Both the position numbers and the translations under genes were made by a program. From Wurfbainia villosa (Eukaryota; Streptophyta; Magnoliopsida; Zingiberales; Zingiberaceae): a stretch of 64,000 bases of DNA. Below, piece after piece: positions 54,486-64,000 of this stretch (positions are counted from its first letter, which is position 1; every line of letters begins with the position of its first letter). Location: contig CM045987.1 of assembly GCA_025175895.1 (NCBI GenBank), positions 34,126,113 to 34,190,112 on the forward strand, in the 5' to 3' direction. The notes beneath the pieces were generated by a model. The model worked only from the letters and a program-made list of their open reading frames with translations, did no database searches and had not been told where the DNA came from.

Positions 54486-55244
54486 CTAGTGTCTAGTCTG
54501 CTTATAAGTGAAGCACTTGCCTTTCGGCTTCTTCACTCCTCCCTGAGTTCCTCCCACCGCCTTTGCCCCAGCTTGTTTCTTCTTCTTTTTGCCTTTCGGC
54601 TTAGAAGTAGAAACCTTTTGGGCAACCATGGCTTGTGCCTGAGCACTTTGACGAAATAGCCCCTCTGCCGCTTGGAGTTCTGTCAAAAGCTCCGCCAATG
54701 AATAAAATCTCTTGTTCATGTTGTAGTTCAGGCAAAACTGCTCAAAACTCCTAGGTAGAGACTGGAGAATGATATCGACCTGGGTTTCTCCATCGATCTC
54801 AGCTCCAAGGACTTCCAGCTCATTCAAATGAGCCATCATTTTGAGAACATGATCCCTCACGGGTGTTCCCTCGATCATGGTGGTGGTCATCAAGTTCCTC
54901 ATGGCTTCCTGCCTGGCAGCCCAATTCTGGTGTCCGAAAAGCTCTTTGAGATTGAGCATCATATCATAAGCAGTGGGCATGGCTTGATGCTAATGTTGCA
55001 GTACATTTGACATAGATGCCAAAATGTAACACTGCGCCATCTCATCGGCCTTAATCCACTTCTTATAACTCTCCTTCTCCTTTTCCCCAGAATCATCTGT
55101 AGGCTTAGGAGGGCACTCTTCGAGGAGTACATATTTGTATTCCTCAATAGTCAAGATAATGTCAAGATTCCTCTTCCAATCAACATAGTTGGGTACAGTA
55201 AGTTTATTTTCTTTCAGTATCACAACAAGCGGGTTGAAAGTCAT
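54486..55244 (-). pseudogene. G gag
   Basis: The ATG at 55242-55244 begins MTFNPLVVILKENKLTV. The frame includes WKRNLDIILTIEEYKYVL, a TAG near 54990, then HQNWAARQEAMRNLM and a basic Lys-rich segment. The zinc knuckle CFTYKQTRH has lost its second Cys (Tyr) and is followed by a stop. Length and order are those of a Tork-type copia gag, without the two deletions of H. Confidence 0.85.
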
Positions 55245-56301
55245 TTTGAAAGAAAACCTAAGAATCACATAGTTCAAAAACATTATATTTCAAAAGATTA
55301 TTGATTCCTCAAAAAATAAAATTTTAAAATCAACCAACACCTCAAAACACCGAGAATATCATATGCCACGATAGTGTGGACGTATACGAATTCTACATTT
55401 GTAAGAGAAGGTTTTACCCATTAATTTTACTATCTTGTCAACCTAACTTTTTGATAAGTAAAATTAATAGTTAGTTCCTCTTTGGCCCTACAAATAAAAG
55501 CAGTGACCCCGATGGGGAGGATACTTATATTTGTATCTAAGTGTTCACCATTACTCGGTACCAAGGTAATTATCTCGGGTTATGTGCCTTCCGATGGGGA
55601 AGTACACACGCTCCTTAATAATTTCCTATAACCATATTCGACCTTGTGATCCACAAACAAACTCATCCGATGGGGAGGAAGGCCCTCAGAGCCGATGCGC
55701 AAGTTTGTTTGCATCACATGTCAAATCGTAATGGAGGCCATGAGAATTTATAAAAATATCCCTCTCCCACTTAGTAATTTGAAATTGAGGAATTTTCTAG
55801 CCTACGACATGCATATCAAATAATAAGCAATAAATATGAAAAATAAATATTTTCCAACTATTATGGCTTTTATCTTCAATATGTCTCCAATCATATCGCC
55901 ATCTCGTCCGCTCCTCCCTATGCCATGTACCAGCCATCCGGAGATTCGAGCCGAGAAAAACCTATTTTAATTTACATCCATCGATTCTATACTCCACGAG
56001 GGAGTGTACATGAAATCTAGATCGAAAGTAAACTAAAATAAAAGGAGTGGATAAACAATGCCGTATCTAATTACAAAAATTAAATGCTAGCCTCGTCAAC
56101 CCTGAGGATTCAACAAAATATACAATTACACACATACAATCACATACACACATATGGCCATAATAGTTGGATCCTATGCCTGCAACCAAAGAGTTAACCT
56201 ACGCATATCCTACTATTATCCGACACATATAATATATGAAAAGTGCATAAAAGTAACCGAATCATAAACACACAAAACCGGAAATCGTGGCTCTGATACC
56301 A
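55245..56301 (-). other. G leader and primer-binding site
   Basis: No gene. TGGTATCAGAGC on the - strand at 56290-56301, two bases from the 5' LTR. Contains CGATGGGGAGGA-like repeats near 55510 and 55672. Confidence 0.85.
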
Positions 56302-56303
56302 CT

Positions 56304-58171
56304 TGAAGGGTAGAGAAACTTCGCTTCCCACTACAACTCGGTCGCTTGTTCATGGCTATCCCTTCTACGTCCCCGGATAAAAAAAATTTATCCTTGATGA
56401 GAGGGATTACCCAAGCTCCTGTTTCATCGTCGTGCTATTCGATTAGAGAGGTCACTTGAACAAACTTGTTGTTCAAGCCACCAACCTCTATTCTACAAAT
56501 AGTCGCGGAATAGACGATGTATGGATCACCGACTTTTGTGTTTATATTCGGGGTCCAAGTATATTTAACCATAAAAATAGAATACAACATGTATATATGA
56601 TTGAGAAACAATTTTAGACATGTTACAAAAGAAAATAGACAATCGATATACCTCTCGATCTTCTATTGTATGTCCTTCCTCCTTTTGGACGTCGTGTGGG
56701 CGACGATCTTCCAAAAGTCGAAGCTCCTAGGTCACCAATCTTCCTTCCTTGCTCACTCCGAACAAGAGGAAGTATAGAAACAAAGCACTTCTCCTTCTTT
56801 CAACCAACCACCAAGCTCCAAGCTTGGTGCTTGCCATCGGCCAAGAAGGAGAACAAGGAGATGAAGAAGAGGGCCGACCAAAAGCTTCAAGGAAAAGACC
56901 CTAAGCTCCGACCAAGGATGAAGGGGAGAAGGTTGAACGTTGGCCAAACCAAGGAGAGAAGAGGGAAGAAGGGCGCTAGCCACCTAAGGAAGAAGAAGAA
57001 GGAAAACATTCCTTAATTGTGGCTGCCCAAAGCCCTAAGCCTCCCTTGCCGCCCAAAACCCTAACCCCTCTTTTTGTTAATTCTCCTTGCCGCCCACCCT
57101 AGCCTCTCCTTTTATAGAGTTACGGATAATCCTTGTTTTAATCTCCACCATTGGTTCTAGGGATTTAATCTCAACCGTCGGATCTAGAGATTTAATCTCA
57201 ACCGTCGGATCTAGAGATTTAATCTCTACCGTTGGATCTAGAGTTGTTTTTGCATCCATTGGATCTAGGCTTCATGAGGTTTTAATAGGCTACAATAGGG
57301 ACCATGAGGAGGAGTTGGATCTTGGCCACCCAATGGATCAGACCCACATAAAGTCTGATCCATTAATGATAATCCAATCCACTAAAGGATTATCATTGAT
57401 CTACCTCACCAACCCCCATAAGTTAATATGTGCTCCATATATTATTTGTACATTTATCTCCCCGTGTTTAAGATCTCGAATGTCCGTCGATTAATAAATT
57501 TACTGACCATTAATTAATCAACATCTAACTCCATGAGTAGTACCACTCATCCTTATCATCATGCCGGACCAAGTCCACCTGCAGGGTTTACATGATGAAC
57601 CTTATGATATCCTCAAGGGGACATCATCATTCTAATATATAGGACACGGTTTCCTCCTATAATCAACGACACACCATATAAATAATATCATTTCCCAACT
57701 TACCGAGCCTATCGATTTAATCTATAAATCTCGCCCATTGGTAAATCAAAGAAATGAATACTAAGTATATGTGCCAGTTAGTATAACGGAATTAAGAGCA
57801 TGTACAATATAATATCTGAGGTCCGATTCGATTATGTAGTCAGCAATAAATCGAATCACCTTTATGTCGGTCCTGCTCAATACACACAAAGTGTACTAGT
57901 GTGATTCTATGGTCAAGACAAACCAATACCAAATCACACTGCAACCATACCAATAGTTTGTCCAAAGCCATCTAGGTTGTGAGCCTTTACTTATACTTTA
58001 CAAGGAGCCGATAACATGATCTCCCGTGTGACACCACACACCTTGTTATCTTCAATGTAATGTATTAGACAATATGCATAACCATAAATATGCAAACAAT
58101 GATCATGTGATTCTTATTTTAAAATAAAGATGTTCATACAAAAGATAGACTTTTCAATATACATCCCAATA
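56304..58171 (-). repeat. 5' LTR of G
   Basis: About 1868 bp, bounded by TGAAGGG on the left and CCCAATA on the right (from CCCAACA). TATA box on the - strand at 57108-57117 with the 27-bp repeat at about 57140-57245 upstream. The start differs from that of H, which begins TGTTGGGAGTC. Confidence 0.88.
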
Positions 58172-58562
58172 GAGAATGCATTGGGGAAAGAGAAGGAGAG
58201 GACGCAAGGACGTCTACTGCTGACATGCATTGACGCGCCGCTTCTCTGTATTCAACTTCAGGTTGTAATAAGGGAGGGGGCGACTTGTGAATACCCAAGA
58301 TAGAAGGGGAAAAGATGGGCAAGTTAGGGTTTACGAGCGGTGTTGGAGATGAGGATAGACCCGCTACCGTGATCTCATCTGAAACAGGAGAGACAGGGGT
58401 TTCAGAGGAATGAAGAGGAGAAGGGAGAGTCGAGATAGGTGTGGTGGTGATGGACAAAGGTACGGGAGAAGGCGAAGGAGAAGGTGCCGCTAGTTGTTGA
58501 CCCCCATCCCGCCTGGATTGTTGGTAGCATTTTGCCATTTCTCGTTGGAAAAAGGAATACAT
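58172..58562 (-). pseudogene. Antisense gene 1 of the Tat element, N-terminal part
   Basis: Opens at ATG 58560-58562 (MYSFFQREMAKCYQQSRRDG). Then a Ser/Pro/Thr-rich region (PSPSPSPVPLSITTTPIS) runs to the G insertion at 58171. The composition continues on the other side of G at 49453. The open frame extends upstream to 58670 but without an ATG. No named domain recognised. Confidence 0.6.
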
Positions 58563-58710
58563 CCTGCGTGTCGGTGAAAGAAAAGAAGTACAGGAGTTAG
58601 TGGCTGGAATGCTGAAGGATGGCGGTGGAAGGAAGAAAGGATGAAGAAGCAGGAGAAGAAGGAAAGGCAAATAGAGAAGATGAAAATGGAGAAGACGAAA
58701 GATGAAGCGT

Positions 58711-58718
58711 CTTATAAA
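58711..58718 (-). promoter_or_regulatory. Possible TATA box of antisense gene 1
   Basis: TTTATAAG on the - strand, about 150 bases upstream of the ATG at 58562. Position and sequence suit a plant promoter, but this is inferred from sequence alone. Confidence 0.35.
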
Positions 58719-58964
58719 GAAGGGGTGTTGAATGAGCTTGCAGGGTCAATTGGGCTACTAAGCTGTAAAATGGGCCCTGGGAAAAAGGGAAATGATGATT
58801 TATTCCTCTAATGAGCCTCTATCTGTCAAAACCCTTATCTTCATATGATGAAATGAACGAGGGTATCCAACTTCAAGATGAATGAAGGAATAATGGCGGT
58901 ATGAGGGCAGATCCTTGGGTCAAGTTAGCGTATTTTTTATGCGGATTGACATTGGTTGCAGTTA

Positions 58965-59855
58965 TTTTATCCCCGTGTGGTGGCGGAACAGAAGAACTGA
59001 GTATTCCTCAGTTTTATTTTATTTTATCCCCATGTGGTGGCGGAACGGAAGAACTGAGTATCCCTCAGTCGTATATTATTTTATTCCTGTGTGGTGGCGG
59101 AACGGAAGAGTTGAGTTTATTCCTCAACTATATATTTTTTTATTCCCGTATGGTGGCAGATCGGAAGAGCTGAACATGTCTTCATCTATATATTGTTTTA
59201 TCACCGTGCGGTGGTGGAATGGAAGAACTGAGTATTCCTTAGTTATATTTTATTTTATCCCCGTGTGGTGGCAGAACAGAAGAGTTGAGTTTATTCCTCA
59301 ACTATATATTATTTTATCCCCGTATGGTGGTGGATTGGAAAACCTGAATATGTCTTTAGCTATATATTGTTTTATCCACGTGCGGTGGTTGAACGGAAGA
59401 ACTGAGTATTCCTCAGTTATATTTTATTTTATTCCCGTGTGGTGGCGGAACAGAAGAACTGAGTATCCCGTCAGTAGTATATTATTTTATCCCCGTGTGG
59501 TGGCGTAACGGAAGAACTGAGCATTCCTCAGTTATCTATTATTTTATCCCCGTGTGGTGGCGGAACAGAAGAGTTGAGTTTATTCCTCAACTATATATTA
59601 TTTTATCCCCGTGTGGTGGTGGAACGGAAGAGCTGAACATTCCTTCAACTATATATTATTTTATCCCCGTGTGGTGGTGGAACGGAAGAACTGAACATTC
59701 CTTCAGCTATATGTTATTTTATCCCCGTGTGGTGGTGGAACGGAAGAGTTGAACATTCCTTCAGCTATATATTATTTTATCCCCATACGATGGTAGAACG
59801 GAAGAGCTGAACTTGCCCTCAGCTGCATATTGTCTTATTCTCGTGCAGTGGAACT
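58965..59855 (+). repeat. 58-bp hairpin minisatellite
   Basis: Fifteen full units and a partial one, period 57-58 bp. Each has CCCCGTGTGGTGGCGGAAC, a short inverted repeat and TATATTATTTTAT. The inverted repeat differs between units but stays self-complementary: AACTGAG/CTCAGTT, AGTTGAG/CTCAACT, AGCTGAA/TTCAGCT. Long open frames across it are products of the repeat. Hypervariable tandem repeats near the 3' end are known in Tat/Ogre-type elements. 58719-58964 to its left holds nothing recognisable. Confidence 0.92.
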
Positions 59856-60093
59856 ACATACGCGATTCCTGCGTAATGAAAGGGTGGAGAAGTTGTATGT
59901 TTATTTAATTTTCGTATTATCCAAGAGAGGTGTAAAATTTGGCACAACTGGAGGAAGGCCGGAAAAAGAGGATAAGCGAGGAAGGATATAGGCGAAAGCT
60001 TATATTGCAGAAAGTTCATTACTTTGGAAGGGCTACATATTACAACTTCCCCAAAAGAAGAAAATAACAAAAGAACCCCTTATTCATAGGGTG

Positions 60094-60384
60094 TTACAGT
60101 TCTTTATTAGAAGGTACTGAAGGAGCCTCTTTGCGTGGCTTGGGTTGGCGTAGTAGCTGTCGGAGGTAAGACTGTTGTATGAAGTTGTGCTTGGATAAGT
60201 CCTTCTGGGATGCGGCCAGTTGCTGGCACAGGGAGTGGTTGCTAGTAGAAGCCTCCCTTAAACATCACTGCAGATATCCAACCTGTTCTTCTAGAGTGGC
60301 GATGTAGCATTGTTCCTTAGTCTTTTCTTCAGAAGGAAAAGAGCTACTGCCCTGTTTAGAAGTTTGTTCCTTGGCGAGGAGGGG
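60094..60384 (-). pseudogene. Antisense coding block 2 (coiled coil C-terminus)
   Basis: On the - strand an open stretch ends at TAA 60094-60096. It contains EEKTKEQCYIATLEEQVGYL, an in-frame TGA (from CGA by inference), CQQLAASQKDLSKHNFIQQS and a basic end with RQPKPRKEAP. Upstream a pyrimidine-rich tract ending CCTCGCCAAG looks like a splice acceptor, so this may be a last exon. No named domain recognised. Confidence 0.5.
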
Positions 60385-60720
60385 AAAAAGAAAGGATGAA
60401 TATTAGACAAACGATGGTTTGAGATCCTTATAGCCGCGAAGGAAGAAGGCGCATTGACTCGCGGAGGAGGTAAAAATAATAAATACTAGTAAAGAAGGAG
60501 AAACATAAAGACAGTAGGTGAGAGTTGTTAGTGTAGTAACTCCGAGAAGGATGGTTCAAATTCCACGGAAGCAATAAGGGGAAGTATGTTAAGATAGGGT
60601 TGTAGTCTTTTCTGGCGACGATTGTTCTACATTTACAGGAAAGAGACAAAAATAAGTCTCAGTACCCCCTTTTCTTTTTATTAATATTCTCGACGATAGC
60701 TACATCATTTAAGCTAATCA

Positions 60721-61182
60721 TTATACATGCTTTTTATGGTTATCACTAGTAGGAGGATTATCAGAGGACTCCTCCGGAGGGGAAGGTGCCAAGATGACTC
60801 TTTAGAGGTTGCCTTGAGCTGGAGGTGCTGCTGGTGGAGCTTCATCAAAAGGGGGCGGATGAGTCCCCGCTGGAGGGACTGGAACGAATGTTAGGGCCGG
60901 CGGAAGCGGAGGAAGTTCAGCACAGGCTCGAGGATCTCCCACTGTGTATTCCCACATCAGGGGAGGATTCCAGACCCGGTTGCGGAATGAAGGGAAGGGG
61001 GCTCAGAAGGATCTCCCTCGATTAGGAGGGGGAGCAGTGGTTGATGATGGAGTCGGAAATGGACTAAATGCCGAAGTTGGGCAATGATTATGCCAGATTC
61101 TTCGGTCTTCTCCGCGCCTACCATGCAATTCAAAAGAGTCAGAGTCTGAAGAGATCTCGATGTGGTGTTCCGTGGAAGCCAT
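60721..61182 (-). pseudogene. Antisense coding block 3 (acidic and Pro-rich, 153 codons)
   Basis: ATG 61180-61182 begins MASTEHHIEISSDSDSFELH. The same frame continues past a TGA near 61005 and a TAA near 60807 to TAA 60721-60723. The second half is Pro-rich (AELPPLPPALTFVPVPPAGT) and the end is Ser/Asp-rich and basic. Both internal stops fit CGA and CAA changed at their first base. Perhaps an upstream exon of block 2. No named domain recognised. Confidence 0.5.
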
Positions 61183-61222
61183 GAGAGTGAGATGGAAGGC
61201 CGAAGACACTTGTGGTGACAAT

Positions 61223-61465
61223 TTATAATCGAGGGAGGAGGAACCGCATTTGTCCTCGGGAAGGAGAAGAAGAGGAGAAGACTAACATCATAATGGCGTC
61301 AGCATAGGAAATCATCGAGATATCATTTTCGGAGCAGCCAGGCAGCTTGAGAAGATCAAGAGGCAGAAGTAAGTTAATTATTGGCTGAGCCAAAATTGGT
61401 TCGGGCCGGAAGAAGATCACTCCGGGGATATCCCGAACGGATTCACAAGAAAAAAGTGTCATCAT
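61223..61465 (-). other. Unassigned open stretch between antisense blocks
   Basis: An 80-codon frame with PIINLLLPLDLLKLPGCSEN. I cannot tell whether it is coding or chance; composition is unlike the Ser/Pro-rich or coiled-coil parts beside it. Confidence 0.2.
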
Positions 61466-62446
61466 TCATTTAACGTTATACAAGGCAGAAAATGGGCAGT
61501 AATTGTGAAAAGAAGGAAACATTGAATAGATTCAAAATTCCAGACCCACACCAAGGCATACATGAGGAATAGAGAAAAGCCGTATCGATTCAAATATTCT
61601 TTAACAACGAAAGAGCAGTCATTACAAGGAGAAAATATGACAAATTACAATTCAAAGAGTTGGGGGGGGCATTTAGATAAAGCTGTTACGGGATTCAGGT
61701 AGCTGGTGTCCATGCCAGGAGGAGGATACCCTCGTTCGATGTTTAAAGCCGAAGACCCGTCGAAGCCCAGTATGAATAAGTCTACCCCCTTCTGAACGTA
61801 ACGCCCCTTCAGATCTGCCTTCTGTTCCTTCAGTTGGGACTGGCAGGCGGCAAGTTGGGCCTGACATTCAGCTAATTGGGCCACAAACGCATCTCTTTCT
61901 ATTACTGTTGTCACAGCCCGCTGATCCAGAGCAAATAAAGCTTCTGTATATTCTTGGTGAAGCTCTCATTGTTGCCGAGTCACAGAAGACAGGACTTCAG
62001 GGAAGGTAGCCACCAGGGAAGATAGCTTTCCGCACCTCTCCAAGCAGGATTTTTGGGTGCCCTACCATGTTTGACATTATTGCTGCAAATGCTGGATGAC
62101 GGCTAAAGAATCAGTAGCTTGAATATATGCATCCTCAAGTTGTCTTTTATACTCAGTTAGCTTGTGGGTAAGGAGGTCCACCTACTGAAGTTGGCTAGAC
62201 TGCAAGAATATTTGCTGCTCGAGGTCTTCGTTTTTTTCGTTGGAGCTCTTCCTTCTCACTCTGGGCCAGGGCCAATTGGGTCATGGAATCCTTGCACCGG
62301 GTGACTAAATCAGATTCCTTCTACTCGTTTTCGTTCAGCCACTGGGTGAGTTTCTTCAGGTGCGCCAGGGCAGCAAAATGGCGAGTCTCCACACTAGACT
62401 GGAACTGAGATATGTGGGATGTCATCTTATTATAAGTGGCTGATAC

Positions 62447-62555
62447 CTGCCACAAAAATAGGCGTATGTTAAGCATTAGCATATATATATATATATATAT
62501 ATAATATATATATATATATATACACACACTAAAGATCAAGAAAGGGAACAATTAC
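62447..62555 (-). other. Predicted intron in antisense gene 4
   Basis: On the - strand the exon ends GCCGAG, followed by GTAATTG, and the intron ends TTTTTGTGGCAG before GTATCAGCC. Both sides are in the same frame after removal (phase 0). The 109-bp intron contains a (TA)n microsatellite at 62480-62521. Confidence 0.55.
62480..62521. repeat. TA dinucleotide microsatellite
   Basis: About 20 TA units with one irregularity in the middle, inside the predicted intron. Reading frames over it are meaningless. Confidence 0.9.
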
Positions 62556-62789
62556 CTCGGCCAGAAGTTTGCCCATATGATCGCAAGGACCCTGCACGCC
62601 AAATTTATTGAAGAATTTTACTTCTGACAGATGGCAGATTTTTAGAGAGGATATATATATACACACTAAAGATCAAGAAAGGGAACAATTACCTCGGCCA
62701 GAAGTTTGCCCATATGATCGCAGGGACCCTGTACGCCTAATTGATTGAAGAATTTTACTTCTGACAGATGGTGGATTTTTAGAAAGGAT
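62522..62789 (-). repeat. 137-bp tandem duplication of an exon end and splice donor
   Basis: Two copies offset by 137 bp (62524 matches 62661). Each contains the coding segment SEVKFFN and GPCDHMGKLLAE and the donor GAG/GTAATTG. The copies differ at several positions, for example KICHLS in the left and KIHHLS in the right, so the duplication is not recent. Confidence 0.82.
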
Positions 62790-64000
62790 CCCAGCGTGGC
62801 TAATGGAGGATTCGGGATAGGAAGATCTCTCCCCTCCGAAGGGGGAGAGGGACCTACCATCCGAGAGGAAGTGGGAGAAGGATGTGCTTCGGGAGGAACA
62901 GTTAACGGATGAGATTCAGTCGGGGAATATGTGGGAGAGTCAAGAGTAATGGGGGATGAAGCAGGAGAGTGGGAAGGAGATCTTCCCCCTTGGGGGGAAG
63001 AAGATGGGGTGGATAAGGAGGTATCCCTCACCTTCGGTTCGTATACGACTAGGCGTTAGTGTTTTTCCAGATTGGAAGGGGATGATAGGGGAGAGGAATG
63101 GGCAGAAGAGAATGTGGGTAGGGACGAAGAACTGGGGACTCCTTCCCTGATAGGATGTAATCTCTTCCGAGGTGAAGAGGGGGCAGCCGCAGATTTACCT
63201 CGCTTCGTGGAGGTCTTCTTTTTCCTAGTTGCATCAACCTCCTCGCCTTTTACAAAAGCATCCTGCATTAGGTTATCTGCGAAATCCATTGTTAAGAAAG
63301 ATTGGTTGATCTAGATAATGAGTTATATCAAATGTGAACATTGCCCTTCCTATGGCGGCTGGGGCCATTAGAGGAAAAGGGGATAGCCTGAAGTGACTGA
63401 GGAGAGGAGGTTTCATTAAATGGTCTGAGCAATAGTGGGATTCTCTCAACACTTTGTAAACCTCAGAAAAAGGACATTGGGTCCTCATTTTGTGAAAGGG
63501 AGGTAGCTCTGGAAGATCTAACTTCCAGGTATCAGAGTAGGGGAGGGGTGTTGGAAGCTGAGTGAAGAAATATAATTGTTCCCGTCCTTTGTGGGAAGAG
63601 GGCATATTCACTAAGAATTGGCAGTCCGTGCGCCTGGAGAGGTAAAAGAGGCCCACCTTAAAAGATTTTAGTTGGAAAAAGCAGTGGAACAGTTGGGGGG
63701 ATAAAGGGAGGCTTAGATGACGAAATACTATGGTAGCCCCCAATAGAATACGGAAGGAATTGGGGGTAAATTTTTAAGGGCAACCTGTAAAAATCTAGGA
63801 TTTCTAAGTAGGGAGAGGGCACGGGCAAAAACAAACCATTAAAAAATTGTTCGGAAAAGAAGCAAGTCAGACCGGGGGGAGGACAATGTGGTCGGTAAGT
63901 CTTAGTATTGAAACGACATTGTATGGAAGAGTCTATGAATTGGTCCCTAAGGTTAAAGAAATAATGTTCGTTGTTTAGTTGGGTGACGGTTGTTAGGGAT

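Larger units (their letters stand above)
49454..58171 (-). mobile_element. Tork-like Ty1/copia retrotransposon G, nested in antisense gene 1
   Basis: About 8.7 kb on the - strand with 5' LTR 56304-58171, primer site, gag, pol and 3' LTR 49454-51290. It is related to H throughout. The outer edge of the left LTR has lost about 31 bp, so no target duplication can be confirmed. It shares two nonsense codons with H. Confidence 0.88.
28037..64000 (+). mobile_element. Tat-type Ty3/gypsy retrotransposon with duplicated gag-pol, nested H and G, running off the right edge
   Basis: Components in order: 5' LTR (split by H), primer site at 36956, first gag-pol copy, second gag-pol copy, antisense gene region split by G, a 58-bp minisatellite, further antisense genes. 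The 3' LTR is not reached. Domain order protease-RT-RNase H-second RNase H-integrase and the presence of antisense ORFs between pol and the 3' LTR are known hallmarks of the Tat lineage. Without H, G and the duplicate, the visible part would be about 13.7 kb. Confidence 0.8.
61645..64000 (-). pseudogene. Antisense gene 4 of the Tat element: plant-mobile/putative gypsy-type transposon domain plus coiled coil
   Basis: The gene enters from the right edge. The N-terminal part reads GLTCFFSEQFFNGLFLPVPS, then after a one-base frameshift near 63768 RILLGATIVFRHL, GLFYLSRRTDCQFLVNMPSS and KGREQLYFFTQLPTPLPY. That pattern resembles the putative gypsy-type transposon domain of plant antisense ORFs. 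Next are a basic segment (KKKTSTKRGKSAAAP) and a Ser/Pro-rich linker (63031-62800), an intron, and a long coiled coil (SEKEELQRK, then QLAECQAQLAACQSQLKEQK). It ends LSKCPPQLFEL at TAA 61645. At least five in-frame stops. Function unknown. Confidence 0.6.

Noticed and set aside
58915..59508. A 197-codon open frame on the + strand with repeated FIPVWWRNRRTEYS-like peptide
   Set aside because: It is the 58-bp minisatellite read through. The period is not constantly a multiple of three, and the pattern changes frame between 58901-59173 and 59495-59752.
58965..59855. Regular repeat array resembling a CRISPR
   Set aside because: The whole 58-bp unit repeats with no unique spacers, and the surroundings are a plant retrotransposon.
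1..64000. Host genes, tRNA or rRNA genes between the elements
   Set aside because: After assigning elements, no interval remains with exon-like coding outside transposon families, and no cloverleaf or rRNA sequence was recognised by eye.

Overview
The window looks like plant (angiosperm) nuclear heterochromatin. I see no host gene, tRNA, rRNA or CRISPR array. Almost every base can be assigned to nested LTR retrotransposons plus one CACTA-like DNA transposon fragment. Evidence for a plant is the Ty1/copia pol lineages (SIRE/Maximus-like and Tork-like), a Ty3/gypsy element of the Tat type with a second RNase H and antisense ORFs, and initiator-Met-type primer-binding sites. I cannot name the species.

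Layout, left to right. 1-9267: 3' part of a SIRE-like copia element on the + strand (here called K). Its pol is interrupted at 1044-6207 by a complete LTR element on the - strand (A) that carries only gag and has a GTCCT target duplication. 9268-13513: a second gag-only element (B, + strand) whose 5' LTR is cut where K ends. 13514-14777: two LTR fragments (C is the second). 14778-27010: a SIRE-like copia on the - strand (D), whose LTR is split by a third gag-only element E (15803-22435, TSD ACAAT) and whose RT is split by a solo LTR of the E family (F, 24038-25566, TSD TAAAT). 27011-28036: a CACTA-like fragment. 28037-64000: a very large Tat-type gypsy element that runs off the right edge. Its 5' LTR is split by Tork-like copia H (28544-36509, TSD AGAAG). 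Its gag-pol is present twice in direct tandem (36938-42481 and 42503-48037) without an LTR between the copies. Its antisense gene region is split by Tork-like copia G (49454-58171) and contains a 58-bp hairpin minisatellite (58965-59855) and four antisense coding blocks.

How the parts relate. A, B and E have LTRs, primer sites and polypurine tracts but no pol, so they must have moved with proteins from elsewhere. A's LTR is clearly related to that of K, the element it sits in, which makes SIRE-like elements the likely helpers. H and G share the same two nonsense codons, so both probably descend from a source copy that was already defective. Most pol and antisense reading frames are broken by CAA, CAG, CGA or TGG changed to stop, the pattern expected from decay of methylated cytosine. 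Two unrelated repeat arrays (in the E-family LTRs and in the Tat antisense region) are strings of short hairpins whose two arms change together, and the palindrome CAGTCGACTG is clustered upstream of the TATA box in several different LTRs. These are the most unusual signals in the window.
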